DNA of 64,000 nucleotides from Perognathus longimembris pacificus (lineage: Eukaryota; Chordata; Mammalia; Rodentia; Heteromyidae). The translations under genes and the position numbers were made by a program. Each line of letters begins with the position of its first letter. The first letter of the stretch is position 1. A model generated the notes under the pieces. It saw only the letters and a program-made list of their open reading frames with translations. It did no database searches and was not told the origin of the DNA. The stretch spans positions 53,407,934 through 53,471,933 of the forward strand of contig NC_063169.1 in assembly GCF_023159225.1 (NCBI RefSeq), in the 5' to 3' direction. Positions 1-12,978 of this stretch are shown piece after piece.

Positions 1-72
1 GTCACCAGCCTTGAGTGAAAAAGCCAACTGACAACTAGAGGCCCTAAATTCAAGCCCCAGTACCAACATTCA
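1..72 (+). mobile_element. Right-half fragment of a B1/Geo-type SINE
   Basis: The sequence CAGCCTTGAGTGAAAAAGCC... ending AATTCAAGCCCCAGTACCAA is the 3' part of the family's right monomer, cut by the window edge. A CATA-rich tail follows to about 100. Confidence 0.6.
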
Positions 73-294
73 CAAATACATATACATACACATATATGTA
101 GCAAGAGGTAAATTTTTCACGATTTGATCACCAAATTGGTTAAGTGGAGGAATGAAAGTTTATTTTTAAAACAATTGAGGGATTAAAAAATAAAACTAAT
201 CTTTTAAGATTCATTTTCACTTTGAAGAAGAGGTGGGTTATTAAGTGAAATCTACTGTTCCCTCTCAAGTGTGCATCAACATTTTGGGGGTTAC

Positions 295-476
295 TACATA
301 TTAAACTCCCACATGCAAGGCTAGGTACTCTACCACCCTCAGTACTATACCCAGCCTTTTTTTATTTGAGTGTTTTTCAAGAAAGGATTTCATAAGCAGG
401 CCACCCTTATGTCTTGATACTCCTATCTATCTCTCCTGAGTAGCTGGGAGTACATGCCTATGCCACTACTCCAGCC
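295..476 (-). mobile_element. Composite ID + B1-like SINE, antisense
   Basis: Reads as the reverse of an ID-like head (GCAAGGCTAGGTACTCTACCA ... CCCAGCC) followed by a 7SL-type segment containing CTCCTGAGTAGCTGGGAGTA. Heavily diverged, so an older insertion. Confidence 0.55.
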
Positions 477-804
477 ATCAACCCTTTCTATGTGGATCAC
501 AACTGATTCTCATTATTCAGGGAAGCTGTGACTCTCAGATTAGTATTCTATGTTCTAGATGTCAGTGACTGAAAACAAACAAACAAAATCTTAGCCATTA
601 TTTGCTAAGTAGAATATTTTGAATTCTGTCATCAATTAGTCAACAGTGTTTACCGAGACTATTCTGTGCTGAGCGTCCAAGTACAAAAAGAGATAAAACC
701 TACATCCAAATTCTTTATAAGCCCATTTTCTTTTTGTGTTTTGAGTACTTACATATTCATTTGCCCCTTTGCTTACATCTATTTATTGGCATTCTGTATC
801 ATAG

Positions 805-986
805 CAGCAATCCTCAAACTGTAGTATGAATAAGAATCATATGAAGAGCTAGTGAAGCTATAGCTTATAGGGCCTCCATGCAAGCATAGTCAATTCACTG
901 TGTCTGGAGAGCCTTGCACTTACATTTCTAGCAATCTCATGTGCTACCACAACATTGGTCTGAGAGCCGCACTCTGAGAACCATTA
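805..986. mobile_element. MER5A-like hAT DNA transposon fossil
   Basis: The ends read CAGCAATCCTCAAACT and ...CTGAGAACCATTA, degenerate inverted copies of the CAGTGGTTCTCAAA terminal repeat of the non-autonomous hAT-Charlie element MER5A. Interior motifs (AAGAATCAT near the left end, CATTTCTAGCAATCTCATGTG near the right) also follow that family. Its length of about 180 bp is typical. An ancient placental insertion, diverged and inert. Confidence 0.7.
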
Positions 987-1063
987 CTTTAGAGAGTCAA
1001 GGTAACTGTGTGAAGCCATGTCAGGTTCCTTCCTGTGGTCCTGTATTATCCACAAAATGGAAT

Positions 1064-1071
1064 TGACGTCA
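1064..1071. promoter_or_regulatory. Perfect palindromic CRE (TGACGTCA)
   Basis: An exact 8-bp CREB/ATF consensus in apparently non-repeat intron. PDE7B transcription is known to be cAMP/CREB-inducible in striatal neurons, through its own promoter. Whether this distal intronic copy is used is unknown, and one chance match in 64 kb is not improbable, though CpG depletion makes it rarer. Confidence 0.4.
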
Positions 1072-4000
1072 GTGGGAATTGCACAGGCACAGAGGTGCAA
1101 TGCAGAGGCCTTAAGTGTTTATGCCCAGCCTCTTACCACCTAGTTCTTACCCACTGTTTTTCAGTTGCATTCCCCACTGGGCACTGCTGTTGCTATTTCC
1201 TCATAAGTTGCTGCAGTTACAGCTCCTGATGAGGTCAAACCGTCCCAGTTGGAAAGCCTTGAGAATGAGGAGCAAACACTCCTGTCTGAAACTTCTGTTG
1301 CTTTGCCTGAGCTCAAACATCAAAGATGAATCAACCTAATCATCTAGAAATGGTGGCAAGATCTCCCAAATACTAGCAAACAGTGGAAAGGCTGCTATGG
1401 TCAGTCATGCAGTTAGCTTGGACCACAATAAAGATAAATGGGTAAGAATCTACCTTACTAGATAACATTGTGAATTGAATGGCTTTGTCAATTGTTTGGG
1501 CTATGAATTTATTTTCTTGTGAATGGTTTTGAACCCTGGGTCTCTTGTAGATAGAACAAAAGCTTATGTGTTTAGTTAGAATATTCAAGAGTTTTTCCTG
1601 GCCTTTGCCTTCGGTTATGTGTTTTTCAACTTCATACATGAGATAAGCAAACAATTATTGAATTCTTCAAGTGAAAAGAGGGCAGTCAAACAGAATAATG
1701 AGAGAGCAATGAGAGTGGAAAAGGGAGATACATTTTTAAAGTATTTGTAAAATAAATACTTTATTTGTAAAATAAAAGACTAGGTTTCTCAAAAAGAGAC
1801 TGTGAAAGAAGAAGGGATAGTGAGACTAACTCAAGTTTACACCTTTTTTGAGTAGGAGATGGCATTAATAGCAGAAATATAGAGATTGTGCTTAGAAGAC
1901 TGGGTTGGTTTTTTTGTTGTTTGTTTTTTGATTGGGTTGTTTTAAAAATCCATGTCATAGTGGGATAAGCAAGTGTGTCTGGAAATATTTGGAAATCCAG
2001 GGCTGGAGTCTAGGCGAGAATAGAGGCTTGGGAGATTGTGTTGAGAAACCCATACTTATCACTTCGAGTTGGTAATTAAGGCCTTATTAGTGGTGCGCTC
2101 ACAGAGACAAGATCGAGGGGAGTACAGTTGGAGAAGTGGGGTATGATCTCTAGTTTTCCCTTCCACAAGGGTTCCAATCAAGTTCTTCTTGGAGTTGGTA
2201 TCTTTGTTTATTTTCAGTTTCATGTTTCAGCTAAGATGTAACTGGTATTCCTGGAATATCATATAGAGCAGACAAGAGAAATTCCCCAAGTGCCTTAGCA
2301 TGTGCTGCTCATGGCTTGCATGTAGGCCCACCTGTGTAGAAAAACCGGCTTTATTCCATGTGTTAAAGGTTGAATTGGGGGCATTTTCAGTTCTCAGAAA
2401 GGCATAATAGAGGCAGTCTTAAATGGCATACTAACTACCATTAAATGTCTGTAGCTTTTCTCCCTTTTTTCCATATCATGCATGCCATGTGATACTGATG
2501 TGGGGATACTTTCCAGCCACATTTGAAAGCCTCCCCTGAAGTTGCAAACCCAATGGTTTGGAAGAGATATTTCAAATAACTCAAAATATACAGTGTAAAC
2601 AAACTGGCCTTTTAGTATGAAGTGTACTAAATTGAAGAAACCAGATGCTTTGGTTGGCTTGGAACAGCCTGATTATGATTGGCTCTCTTTCACTAGCTAA
2701 CCATTTTCCTTAGGGCCTCCTCACCTCCTCTCTTTTCTCCCTCCTTGCCCTTTCCCTCTCTTTTTCTTTCTCCTCCCCCATCCATTTTCTTTTCTTTCTC
2801 AGAAAGCAACAAACTCATCAGATACAGCAGACACCTCCTCCTGATTATTAACAACCAGTGGCTTCTGAAAATAGCATTGTTGTTGATTTACATTGCTGTC
2901 TATCCTTGCAGAAATTTGCTTACTAGAGACCTGATATAAGAACTCTGATCGTAAGTCAAAGTGTGAGGGACTTTCTATGTAAAATAGGGTTTGACCTAGA
3001 AATTAAACTACCAATATCCCTCTTCCAGGGCCACCAAGACATTTTATAAGGTCTCTAGAAAATAATTTCTATGCATACATCTCCAATTTATTTGCCCATA
3101 TGAAAATCAAGGAGCTTCACAGTGCTGCTCTGAAGTCCAAACCCAAATGCTCAATTTATTAAAAGTTAGATGAACTTCCATGCAGACTAATGGCTTTCTC
3201 TGACCCAGAAACTTGTACTGGAAACTTCTGTGCCATCTCAAATCAACTGAGTCCTTAGTCTATTACCAGTTCCTGTGGAATGAAATCCACTTTGACCTGA
3301 AAACAGGAACATAGTTCCAGCTTGAGTTCTAGGGACAGAATCTATAACAATGGAAGAAAAAGAAGGGAAGGAGGGCAGGGAAAACTGGACAGAAAGATTC
3401 CCCATAACCAAATAGCAGCAAAAATAGACCATACTGAGGCATCAGTGATTTATATGCCACATTGGGGTAAATTTCATATTTCTGAAGTTCAAGATTTCAT
3501 TAGTAGTCTCTGCCACAGGACTGATGATAGCTTACTTAGCTAAGAGAGGTTATCATGAAACATACCTATAGTGGTCTATTATATGTATTACATCTTTTGT
3601 ATTAAAAGGAAGTTCCAGAACCATCTCATGCTGTGGAATTCTAATATCTTTTAGCTAGACAAAGGAACCTTCTCTAATGCCAGAACATCTAAAGTGAACA
3701 TCTTTTTTCTCCATTGAGGGAGAAATGTTTATTGTGTCTTGGTGAAGTAGGCAAATGAGTAAAACTCATTCCAGATAATTTAAGGGGATAAAATTCACTT
3801 TAAATGTCAAGGTAGAAAAGGAAAAAAAAAAAAAACACTCCAAGAATCCTCCATAGCTTCCCTTGGTCTCGAAATTATTCATCACCACCTCCTTTCCTCT
3901 TTACCTCTCATCTTCCTCCTGGGTCTCAGCTCCCATCAGACGGCTGGCTCCCGTAGCTTCGTTCGGGTACTTCCAGAGTTCCAGTGTGATATGATGGGCA

Positions 4001-6708
4001 CATCCCGGAGATGAATGCTCACCCTGATTAAGTGTGACAATAACTCTTTGCAAAGTATTGTATTAAGCACATTTGAGAGGTCTAAACTTGGTAACTGATG
4101 CACCCGAGATACCAAATATTTTTATTGGCCAGCATTTAATTTCAGAGTCTGACAGCACATGCCAAGTCTGCTGCAGTGGAGCAGAAAAATCAGCCTACCA
4201 CTCTTGCTGCCACACCATTCCCTTCCCACTTACTGGGCAAATGGGAATTAGGATACTTGATCGAAACTACACATAGACAATGATTCAAGAGATTCTTTTT
4301 GATGTCTTGGCTTTGCACACATAAGGCATGTCTGAGTGTTGCATAAATGAAAATGTTGAATTGATAGAGCTTTGCACAACTCATTAAAGATAGTCTTAAA
4401 AAATCAAAAATGAAAACTTCTATGTCTGGTAATCCTGTTTGTCTTGCTTTTGAAACTGATGGGATGGCTGAGTGTTCAGAGAAACGGCTCCATGTCTGGC
4501 TGACTTGTGGCTAACAGAATTGGATAACTTCCCCAGGCAGATAGGAAAGCTTTGACTTTCATTGGCCAGAGAGACGCTGGCTTCTATCCAGGGGATACAG
4601 CATTGCACCAAAAGGAAAAAAAAGGGTGGATGTAAAGTGTGGGGAAAACTTGTCAGTAAGAGGAATTGAGCTGCTCAGTCCTTCCGCCGCACGGCTCCAC
4701 TTCCAATCCCCAGAAGTAGACACTAGGTGTCCTATTAGCTGTGTGTCTTGGTTCCTTCTTTAATCTCTGTCATCTTAGTACTTGCATTCACTGGAGAACA
4801 AAGACGAGAATGTGTCTGAGTTGTGAGACCAACACTGAAGACTCAAGCCATATTTTGTAATTCAGGACAGCTTTGGTGATTATTTAGCTCAGAACTTTAT
4901 GAGGTTTTTGGATTACTCATCCTCAGAATGTTTGCCCACTGGACTCTTACCATTGAGCTTTATCAACCAAGTTTTACAATTTCATGTCAGATTGTGATCA
5001 CTTCTTCTTTTCTTAACTATTTGTAACCTTTCCCTAACAGATAGTTATTCTGCAGTCATTTCTAGTAGATTCCATCAAAATGCTTCTTCCTCCGAGGTGA
5101 ACGCTCCACATTAATTTGCTTGCTGTATTTGGATTGCCTCCCTGAATATCGCAATATAACTCGTGTATGTAGAGAGCGTTTGAGCAGAATGATGTGGACC
5201 TTTTATTTGTATCTTCCCTCAGGTCTCATATTCTTTTTGAGTTCTAGTATGAAGCTATTCATATTTTCAGTGTTCTAGTGCTTTTCTTAATAGCTTTACA
5301 ATATTTCTTTATACCATCTGCCTTTATTCCTTTAACCCCCTACCTCTATGCTTTGGTCCCAAATGGAAAATTTCCATAAAGGAACATGTCCCATCTTTTC
5401 TCCACCAACATGTCCATAGCAACTTGACAGCCACCTGAATCTTCATGTGCATTTCATCCTAGGGTGATTTAGGCACATCTCCTTTGCCTTGGGGCTAAAG
5501 ATGCACATATTTAACTCAGGATAAAATATGAAATGGAAAGTTCTCTTCTTAGAGACTTGGCAACAACTTGAAAATGTCAGCAACTAAAGCCATGCGGGTT
5601 CAGTGCCAAGGTGGATGGAGCAGCTGCTTTGGAGGATATTGAAAAGCCAGCTGTTATTCCCATTGGCACAAGAAGGTGCCAATCACCACCCACGCCGTAG
5701 GAGGTGTATGCCAGAGTCTGAGGCAAGAGTATCTTCACATACCCACTAGAAAAGACCCTTGTTTCCATGTGTCAAAATTATATCTGCAATTATTTATTTA
5801 CCCTTTTCTCTTTAGCCACTCGTTTTTCCCTTCAGAGTTCGGAATGATAAAAGAAGTTGGAAAAGACATACCTTTCTCTTTCATTTTACATTTTTATAAG
5901 AGCTAAATTTTATTATTTAAGCATTGTTTATGGCATGAGTACTTTATATCAAATAATGGTGGACATAAATATAAATAAATGGTGACTAATTGGCCATTCA
6001 ATATGGGCTAATTGATTTCCCATTCCCCTTTATCTGGAGCCAGAAATTGTGCTAAGCAAAAAAAAAATTGTTCTTAAGAATGTCCCAAAGAATGTTGCTT
6101 CCAAACACAGAGAGAATAAAACTAATTTTGTTTATCATAAGAGGAACAAGAGACATTTTCCCTCATAATCTATTCTAACTTGGAATTTTAAGTTCATGCC
6201 CTAAAAATGAGGCTTCATTGCCTCTCCTGTGGCTTTATGTATGTTGTTTGTTTGCATTTAACCTAAAACTATTAAGCTAAACAAGCAATCCAGAAGCAAG
6301 AGCTCATGTCTCCCTTTGCAATATGTCTATGGTTTGCAATGCTCCCTAAAAAACAGCTTAGTCTTGTCCAGAAATTGAAGATGAGCACTCTCCATACACC
6401 CAACTTGAGGACAGTTTCATCAGATGCTTACATAGTGACCATAGCCCAGTGGAGTTATGTAGAAAAACAGTTGCATTCTGCAATTGAAATTGGGAAACTT
6501 TCTATTAAAACTATCCCAGAAGTAAGCAGATAACTAAGCAGAACACAATTCTGGTTTTCATAGCTTCAACCAGTGAACACCAATGAAAGAAAACTTTCTC
6601 TCTAAATCACACAAGAAATAGTGGACAATTGGTGGCCATTCTCTATAGACATCTATCCCACTGCTAGAACATGAGCATCCCTGACCAAAGTTTAAAGTCA
6701 CGCTGAGG

Positions 6709-6752
6709 TTTTTTTTGTTGGTTTTTTTTTTTTTGGGGGGGGGTGGCGGTGG
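6709..6752. repeat. T-run followed by G-run
   Basis: An interrupted poly-T tract passes directly into about 10 G and then GGTGGCGGTGG. Possibly the tail of an old antisense retroposon, but nothing recognisable flanks it. Confidence 0.6.
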
Positions 6753-7239
6753 TCAAGGACAGCTTCAAAGCAGGTTGCTACCGTGCATTCCCGAAAATGG
6801 GACAGAATGGAGATGGGAGCAAGTGGAGATCAGCATAATCAAGGCTCAGTACCAGTAATAAAGATCCAATTCATCTCCGGTTACAGATTGCCACGTGTTG
6901 TTATAGTGGAGGAGAGAGGGAGGGGCTAGGCCTCCGCAGTGTGGCAGGGAAGCAATGCACCCTCCTTTAGAGGGATATTATACAGCAACTTCTGCAAAGC
7001 AGCAGTAGTTAGTTCAAAAATGCACAAGCACTAGCTGTGGGTATGCTTTATGTGTTATGCTGTGCAGAATGCCCCAGCTCTGGAAAGGGGACAGGTAAGC
7101 AAGCAAGGAAGAAAAAGCAAGGACCCATTACAAGTTGTCAAAGTATAGAGCACAATATCATCACAAATGTCCTAAGAGTGAGATTATAGTCAGCTGGACT
7201 AAAGACTATGTGTTATATGACTGAATATAGGATAGGGAA

Positions 7240-7476
7240 AGGACAGAAAGCAGCATAGTGGTTGCTTACGGCTGGGGACCATAGGCTAGAGGGATAAAAT
7301 GGTAACAACCACAGGTTACAGTTTCTTCTTCAGGTGATGAAAATGTTATAAATTGACCATGATGATGGTTGCACATGTCTGTGGTGATACTAAAAGCCAT
7401 TGAATTGTACTCTTTAAATGGGTGACTTGTGTAAGTATGTAAATTATATGCCAATAAAACTGTCATTTTAAAAAAT
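7240..7476 (+). mobile_element. Old mammalian L1 3' UTR (L1M type)
   Basis: CAGAAAGCAGCATAGTGGTTGC, GATGATGGTTGCACA and CATTGAATTGTACTCTTTAAA, ending in CCAATAAAACTGTC, follow the 3' UTR shared by old L1MB/L1ME elements. The end is 3' proximal and 5' truncated. Confidence 0.7.
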
Positions 7477-8597
7477 GTGAGGTAATAAAATTTGGAGTGT
7501 GAGTAAGAAAGCCAGCTAAAAGGAAGGAGCAATAAATACTTGAGGAATGGATCTTCTTCCTTAGGCCCCTACCCCAGCATGTACTCTCTCAACACCTACC
7601 CACAGGAAACAAAACAAACTGTAAAACGTCCCAACTCGCTAGGAAACCCAATGTAAGTGCTTGAAAGAACACAGGTGCCTCATTTTCTACCACATTCGAA
7701 GCCCACTTAGACCTGATGGCGTCTCAGCCCTAGGAGAATTGTGAGCTTGTGAATTATTGTCTAGCTACCTTTCCAGACAAAAGGACTTTAGCTTACCTCC
7801 GCACAAACCTTTGGGGAAAAAAAAGGTAGACACCTAAGTTCTCAGAGGCTCTCTCATAAATAACAAAAAAGATTGGCACGAGGTAGCTCTTACCAGAGAC
7901 GAGAGCGTTTACAAAGTTCTTCTGTTTGAATTTATTTCAAGCAGTCAATAAATAAATGGTCCTATGCTATTAAAAATCGGCAAAGAAAGGAGTACAAACA
8001 AGCCCTCTACCTCCTATGAAAAAAATGGACCATTGGTTCATTTTCCCAGCTCCCTTCTCAGAGAAAGATGTGATTGTTCATTTGATGAGCCTGGTACCCA
8101 GTGTATTTTCTTTGGGGCCATCTTTTGAATATTATTTTTACATAAAGCCAAGTAAATGAATGGGGATGTTAAAAACATAATCAGAATGTTATATTGACAC
8201 TGTTGTAGATTTTTCCAAATGCTGAAAAACAAGAAGCGAATGCAAATGAGTTTTCCAAAGTGAACATTTTATGCATCTGTATATAAGGCATATTCCCAAG
8301 TGTTTCCACTTGGGTAAAATGGCATAATACTTGTTATTTCAAATTTATGACATATATTTATTACATTTATGCAGAACCCTTACCCACAAGGACTTCCATT
8401 ATAAGCACTGGGTGTTTTCTTTCTTTTCATTTCTTTCTCTTTCTCTCTTGTTTTCTATCTCTAGCACTCGGAAAAGGCACTTCTAGCTATTTGTTGGAGC
8501 TATAAATATTCTGTTCCACCATAGGCATAAGACCCCCCCACCCCAAAAGTCTTCCCAAGCTATCCATTTTGATGATATAGAAAGTGATTTGCTAAGG

Positions 8598-8666
8598 ATG
8601 AAGCTTGGTGGTAAATAGAGCACTTACCTAGAAAGCCCTGGGTTCAATTCTCAGCACTGCTGATTT
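8598..8666 (+). mobile_element. ID-like SINE (tRNA-Ala derived)
   Basis: The line GCTTGGTGGTAAATAGAGCAC...GCCCTGGGTTCAATTC is an ID monomer with a B-box-like GGTTCAATTC, followed by a T-rich rather than A-rich stretch. Short and diverged. Confidence 0.6.
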
Positions 8667-8751
8667 TTTTTTAAATATAAAACCTTTTTTCCAAGTAACT
8701 GCATAGGCCTTCTGAGATATTGCAAAAAAAAAAAAACGGAAGGAGATGTTT

Positions 8752-8866
8752 TTTGTTATTATCTTTAAGTAGTTGCACAAACAGGTTTGAATGCAACAAA
8801 TCACTATATGAATATAATGTACCTTGGTTAATGTCATCCCTTCCATCATTGTCAAGATCTTTTTTA
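8752..8866 (-). mobile_element. L1 3' UTR end, antisense
   Basis: TTATTATCTTTAAGTAGTTG... on the + strand is the reverse complement of an L1 3' end (tail AATAATAA). The same block recurs at 40.2, 49.8 and 53.1 kb, so it is a dispersed family. Confidence 0.55.
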
Positions 8867-9006
8867 AACTGAGTTAAAAAGTCTCAGATTAATATCAACC
8901 TTGAATGATCCAGAACTGACTGTCCATGAGAACTACAGCCAGGGATGGTATCTTCCAGTGGGGAGGGTTAACTGAAATCCCTTCATATGCACCTAAGAAA
9001 GGCTGG

Positions 9007-9238
9007 GTTACCAGGCACCACACCTATAACCCTAGCTACTCAGGAGACTAAGATCTGAGGCTTGTAGTTCAAAGCCAGCCCAGGCAGAAAAGTCCCTGTG
9101 AGACGCTTATCTTCAATTAACTACCAGAAAACTGGATAGAGCTGTGGCTCAAAGTGGTAGAGTGCAAGCTTTGAGCAAAAGAGCTCAGAGACAGCACCCA
9201 GATCCTGGGTTCAAGCCCCAAAGCCGATAAAAGAAAAA
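9007..9238 (+). mobile_element. B1/Geo chimeric SINE
   Basis: The left half resembles 7SL (CCTATAACCCTAGCTACTCA, GTTCAAAGCCAGCCCAGG) and the right half shares GAGCTGTGGCTCAAAGTGG...TTCAAGCCCC with IDL-Geo copies. A direct repeat AAGAAAGGCTGG (8995-9006 and 9239-9250) is the target-site duplication. Confidence 0.85.
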
Positions 9239-10261
9239 AAGAAAGGCTGGATATTATGTGCAACATCAAACTTCAAGGGGGAAAGCTATGTCAAAAGTTC
9301 TAAAACTGCCCAAAAAGAAGCAAATAAAGTTGGTAATGAGTGCTAAAGGTATGCTGCAAGTCTGAAGTTCCTCAGTTAGGAATCTGAAGAATTTGTACTT
9401 TCACTTGAGGGGATTGTGGCCTTCGGAGATGCTATCCTGATAAAGTCAGGCTTTGTGTTACCTGGTTTTTCCCTTAGAATTTGAGTTGCAACTCCTTTAC
9501 AGTAAATTATATGGTGTATATCTTACTATGTCATTAATCTTGTCGACAAATCCTTTTGAACGAGAGTACATTTTAGTTAGTTATAGTTTGGTTTTGAGTA
9601 TGAGAACTAACTTGTTCCATCCCATTTTTAAAAGTGTGTCAGTTCCCCTCTCCATCTCAACCAGACATGGAAAGCCCTGGTCTTAGCTCAACAACTGAAT
9701 CTTTACTTACAGGGTAAGAGCATTTCTTGTACCACAGGCTACTTAACCTTCCTGTTTCTGTCTCCTATTCCTCTACCCACAAATTCCCTCTTGACAAACA
9801 ATCCACTCCTCTGCCAACTTCTATGTTTGCTGTTCTGGTTCTTCTTTTTCCCACCCATGAGAAGTTAATAGTCTCACTTTTCATCACCTCTTCCTTTTCA
9901 AAAGGGTCTGCAGCTCATGTGGTGCCACAAAGCTTCTCCTAAAGCACCTGAGCAGTGAGAAGCCATTCCCCACAGCATGCCCCAGTCCCAACAGACACCA
10001 TGCACAAAGGCCCAAAGACCACATGTTATAAATATTTACCTTCTGTGCTGTGTGCTTCTACCTTCTGTGCTGTTATTACCTCTCCAGACACCAGAGCATG
10101 TCCTTCGATCTTTGTGTACAGTTACAAAGTGGGATAATACCATGGTAGCTCTCAGTAATGTCTCCTCAGTGAAGTCACAGGGGCAGTTGTAAAAAGAGGC
10201 CCAGATTCATGCCAGATCAATTAAATCAGAATATCTGATTGAAAACAACTGTTGTAAGACA

Positions 10262-10372
10262 GGTATGGCCTCCCAGGCCTGTAATCCAGCTATAAACTCA
10301 GATGGCAGAGGCAAGAGAATCACAAGTCCCAGGACAGCCCATGCAAAGTTAGCCAGGACCTGTCTAACAAAA
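10262..10372 (+). mobile_element. B1-like (7SL) SINE monomer
   Basis: GGCCTGTAATCCAGCTATAA and GGCAGAGGCAAGAGAATCAC follow the 7SL/B1 layout, ending in CTGTCTAACAAAAC. No Geo right half. Abuts an L1 fragment. Confidence 0.6.
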
Positions 10373-10384
10373 CTATGTATTTTC

Positions 10385-10640
10385 TATCCAAACTTGCTGA
10401 ATTTGTTTATTCATCCTAATCGTTTTACTCTGGGATTTTCTCTATATAAGATCACAACATCTGTATCAGTGCCAGTTTGACTTCTTCCTTTCCAATTTGG
10501 ATGATTTGTATTTCTTCCTCTTGCCTAATTTCTCTGGTTAGGGCTTCCAAAACTGTGTTGAATAAAAGTGATGGAGTGGCCATCTTTGTCTTGGTCCAGA
10601 CTTTTGAGAGGAAGCTTTCCCATTCTTTGATGGGTCCCTT
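10385..10640 (-). pseudogene. L1 ORF2 fragment, antisense
   Basis: The complement encodes [15 protein letters not shown] and [12 protein letters not shown], the LFNxVLExLxRxIRQ...[10 protein letters not shown] segment of the L1 reverse transcriptase just before its catalytic FADD motif. Both ends are truncated and the frame decays, so it is a dead fragment. Confidence 0.8.
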
Positions 10641-10977
10641 CTCCTTCTCCTTCTCACCAGAAGTTTCTGTGACACCCACCCAAGCTTCCCAACAACTGTT
10701 GATGAGGACTGTTTCTGAACATTCATTCTATGGTTATGAGAAGTAGTCTAATAAACCAAATACATGATAAGCTATGCTTTGAGAGTTGTTTCCAGACAAT
10801 GTTCTACTAATTATGCACATCAGTTTCACAGTCAATATACTCTGCATGGATGTCCAGTGTGATGAAATACTATAAACTCTCAGAGTGGCCAAGCAAACCT
10901 AGGGCAGTCACTATCCCAGCTCAAAAGACCCTGGACATGAGCAAGCAGATACATTTAACTTGGTGAGGAAGCAAATG

Positions 10978-10981
10978 GTGT

Positions 10982-11014
<33 letters not shown>
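10978..11014. repeat. (TG)n microsatellite
   Basis: About 18 TG units with one TA interruption, grading into an imperfect purine/pyrimidine stretch (CACATGAGCACACATGTGTGCACGC...) to 11044. Confidence 0.95.
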
Positions 11015-11016
<2 letters not shown>

Positions 11017-11850
11017 CATGAGCACACATGTGTGCACGCACACATGCTAGAGAGCACAAAAGCAGAGAAGCCCTTGAGAGATATGGTAGGCTTTGAGTAT
11101 CTGAAATGAAAAGTTATATGGTATACCAAACATGTGCTTACAAAAAGTATGTACTGCACATATATCCATCTAACAATTATACATATGAAAGCAAAGCCAT
11201 AAGGATCAGCATATCTGATATGAAAAACTAACCAGTTAGTAGCAAAAGAAATTATCCCTCTGACCTTGCCTCATCATATCTTAAAAACCATTATCACTAT
11301 ATTGTTCATGGTGATAGTAATCTCTAATATAATCATGCATGAGTACAATAGACTTAAAATTGGTACTCAGTGAGTACTGATTAAGAATAAGTAATATTGT
11401 TTACTTATAATTTCCAAAATAATTGTTTCAATATATTTAGAACCAGTTTTCAGATATAGTCCTCAAATGTAAACAGAATAAAATTGAGTAATTGAATTTG
11501 GACCTGAAGAGCTACAGGGTCATTCTTCACAGAGGGCAAAATAATGCCATTCAGCTGCCAGAAAAGAGAATTCCAAAAAATGAGATACATATGTACATTC
11601 ATTAGTACAGATTTGAAAATACAATAAGGCTTGATGAGGACAGAAAACTCTAAAAGACAATTTTATGGTGACAGGGAATCATTTGGTTAATTCAAGCATT
11701 GCTTGTACAATTTGTATTTGCTACATGCTAATGAATTGATAGGCAACTTGTGTGAACAAAGAAGACCTAGGGCTGTGTCAAAATCTACTTTCTGCCTAAT
11801 CTGTGTAACCAAAAGAACATCTTAGTGGTTTAGCACCCTCTGTCAGACAG

Positions 11851-11851
<1 letters not shown>

Positions 11852-11898
<47 letters not shown>
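11852..11898. repeat. (AC)n microsatellite
   Basis: About 23 uninterrupted AC units in unique intron. Confidence 0.97.
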
Positions 11899-11900
<2 letters not shown>

Positions 11901-12165
11901 CAAGAGAGCATCTCACCACTAAGTGAGGAAACCACCTCTGAGACAGGGAACAGAGAGAGAAGGGGGAGGGGAGGAGTATCATAGTAACCAGCATACATGC
12001 TGACTGACCATACCTACCATTAAACAGAATAGGAAATGCAAGACAGGACATGAGCTATAGGAAAAGATGTCATCATCCTTTGGGGATCAGCTAAACGTAT
12101 GAAGCATCGTGAGGATCCATTCTCAACAAATCAGCTAGTTTAATCCTTTAAAAAAATTTTATTCA

Positions 12166-12368
12166 GGGGCTGGGGATATAGCCTAGTGGCAAGAGTGCCT
12201 GCCTCGGATACACGAGGCCCTAGGTTCGATTCCCCAGCACCACATATACAGAAAACGGCCAGAAGCGGCGCTGTGGCTTAAGTGGCGGAGTGCTAGCCTT
12301 GAGCGGGAAGAAGCCAGGGACAGTGCTCAGGCCCTGAGTCCAAGGCCCAGGACTGGCCAAAAAAAAAA
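12166..12368 (+). mobile_element. IDL-Geo SINE, young subfamily
   Basis: Full-length dimer with the CGGATACACGAGG and GAGCGGGAAG diagnostic stretches, a perfect B box GGTTCGATTCC and an A tail. A 16-bp duplication AAAAAAATTTTATTCA (12150-12165 and 12369-12384) flanks it. It differs from the copy at 48276 by only a few bases, so it is recent. Confidence 0.93.
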
Positions 12369-12590
12369 AAAAAAATTTTATTCAGATTGTGTCACTGTCA
12401 TTCGATATGTTATTGTGTCTTCCTGATTCACATTGAATCCCTTCTGTCTTAGTTCTTCCAGGCTACTATAATAAGGTACCTCAGGGTAATAACAGAGTTC
12501 ATAGAAATGTGTAGCTAGTAGTTTTGGAGTCCAGGAAGCTAAAAAAATCAGTAGATTCCTTTGCTGGTAAAAGCTTTCTCCTGTCTCCTA

Positions 12591-12735
12591 GATAGCCCCT
12601 TCTATGTGTTCTCACAAGGCAACTCCCCTCCATGTCCTTTAGAAGGGCTCTACTCCCATCAGTGAGGGCTCTTCCCTCTTCCCATAGCACTTGCACTACT
12701 TCCTGACAGAAGGGAGTTTACTTAGTGATTTTGTT
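12591..12735 (+). repeat. Local duplicate, copy 1
   Basis: The core 12630-12712 matches 13948-14030 at 80 of 83 positions, and looser homology continues on both sides. The family is not identified. Text upstream (CCAGGCTACTATAATAAGG...) resembles a mammalian interspersed repeat I cannot name. Confidence 0.75.
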
Positions 12736-12784
12736 TATTCTGTGTTTTCCCCTGGACTCCTATATCTCAGCCTCACAATGGCAG

Positions 12785-12875
12785 ACACATTTTTCATGTT
12801 TTATTGGCTCTCAGAGCCCAGAACAAGGTCTGGCACATAGGAAACAATCAAAACCATATTGTAGGAATAAACAAA
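12785..12875 (+). mobile_element. L2 3'-end fossil (possible)
   Basis: CAGAGCCCAGAACAAGGTCTGGCACATAGG...AATAAACAA fits the L2 3' end (CCTAGAACAGTGCCTGGCACATAG...). Diverged. Confidence 0.5.
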
Positions 12876-12978
12876 TGCACCTACAATTGGACTGCAACCA
12901 AAACAAACAGGTTAAACCAGAGGGACAGACTCAAGTCACACAAGATAAGGATAATAAAGTGATAGTGCAAGAGAAATT

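Noticed and set aside
10452..10679. 75-codon protein-like frame
   Set aside because: It is L1 ORF2 sequence, truncated; not a host gene.
12166..12240. Possible tRNA-Ala gene
   Set aside because: A and B boxes are tRNA-like, but the segment is the head of a dispersed SINE with a tail and target duplications; the acceptor stem is not maintained.
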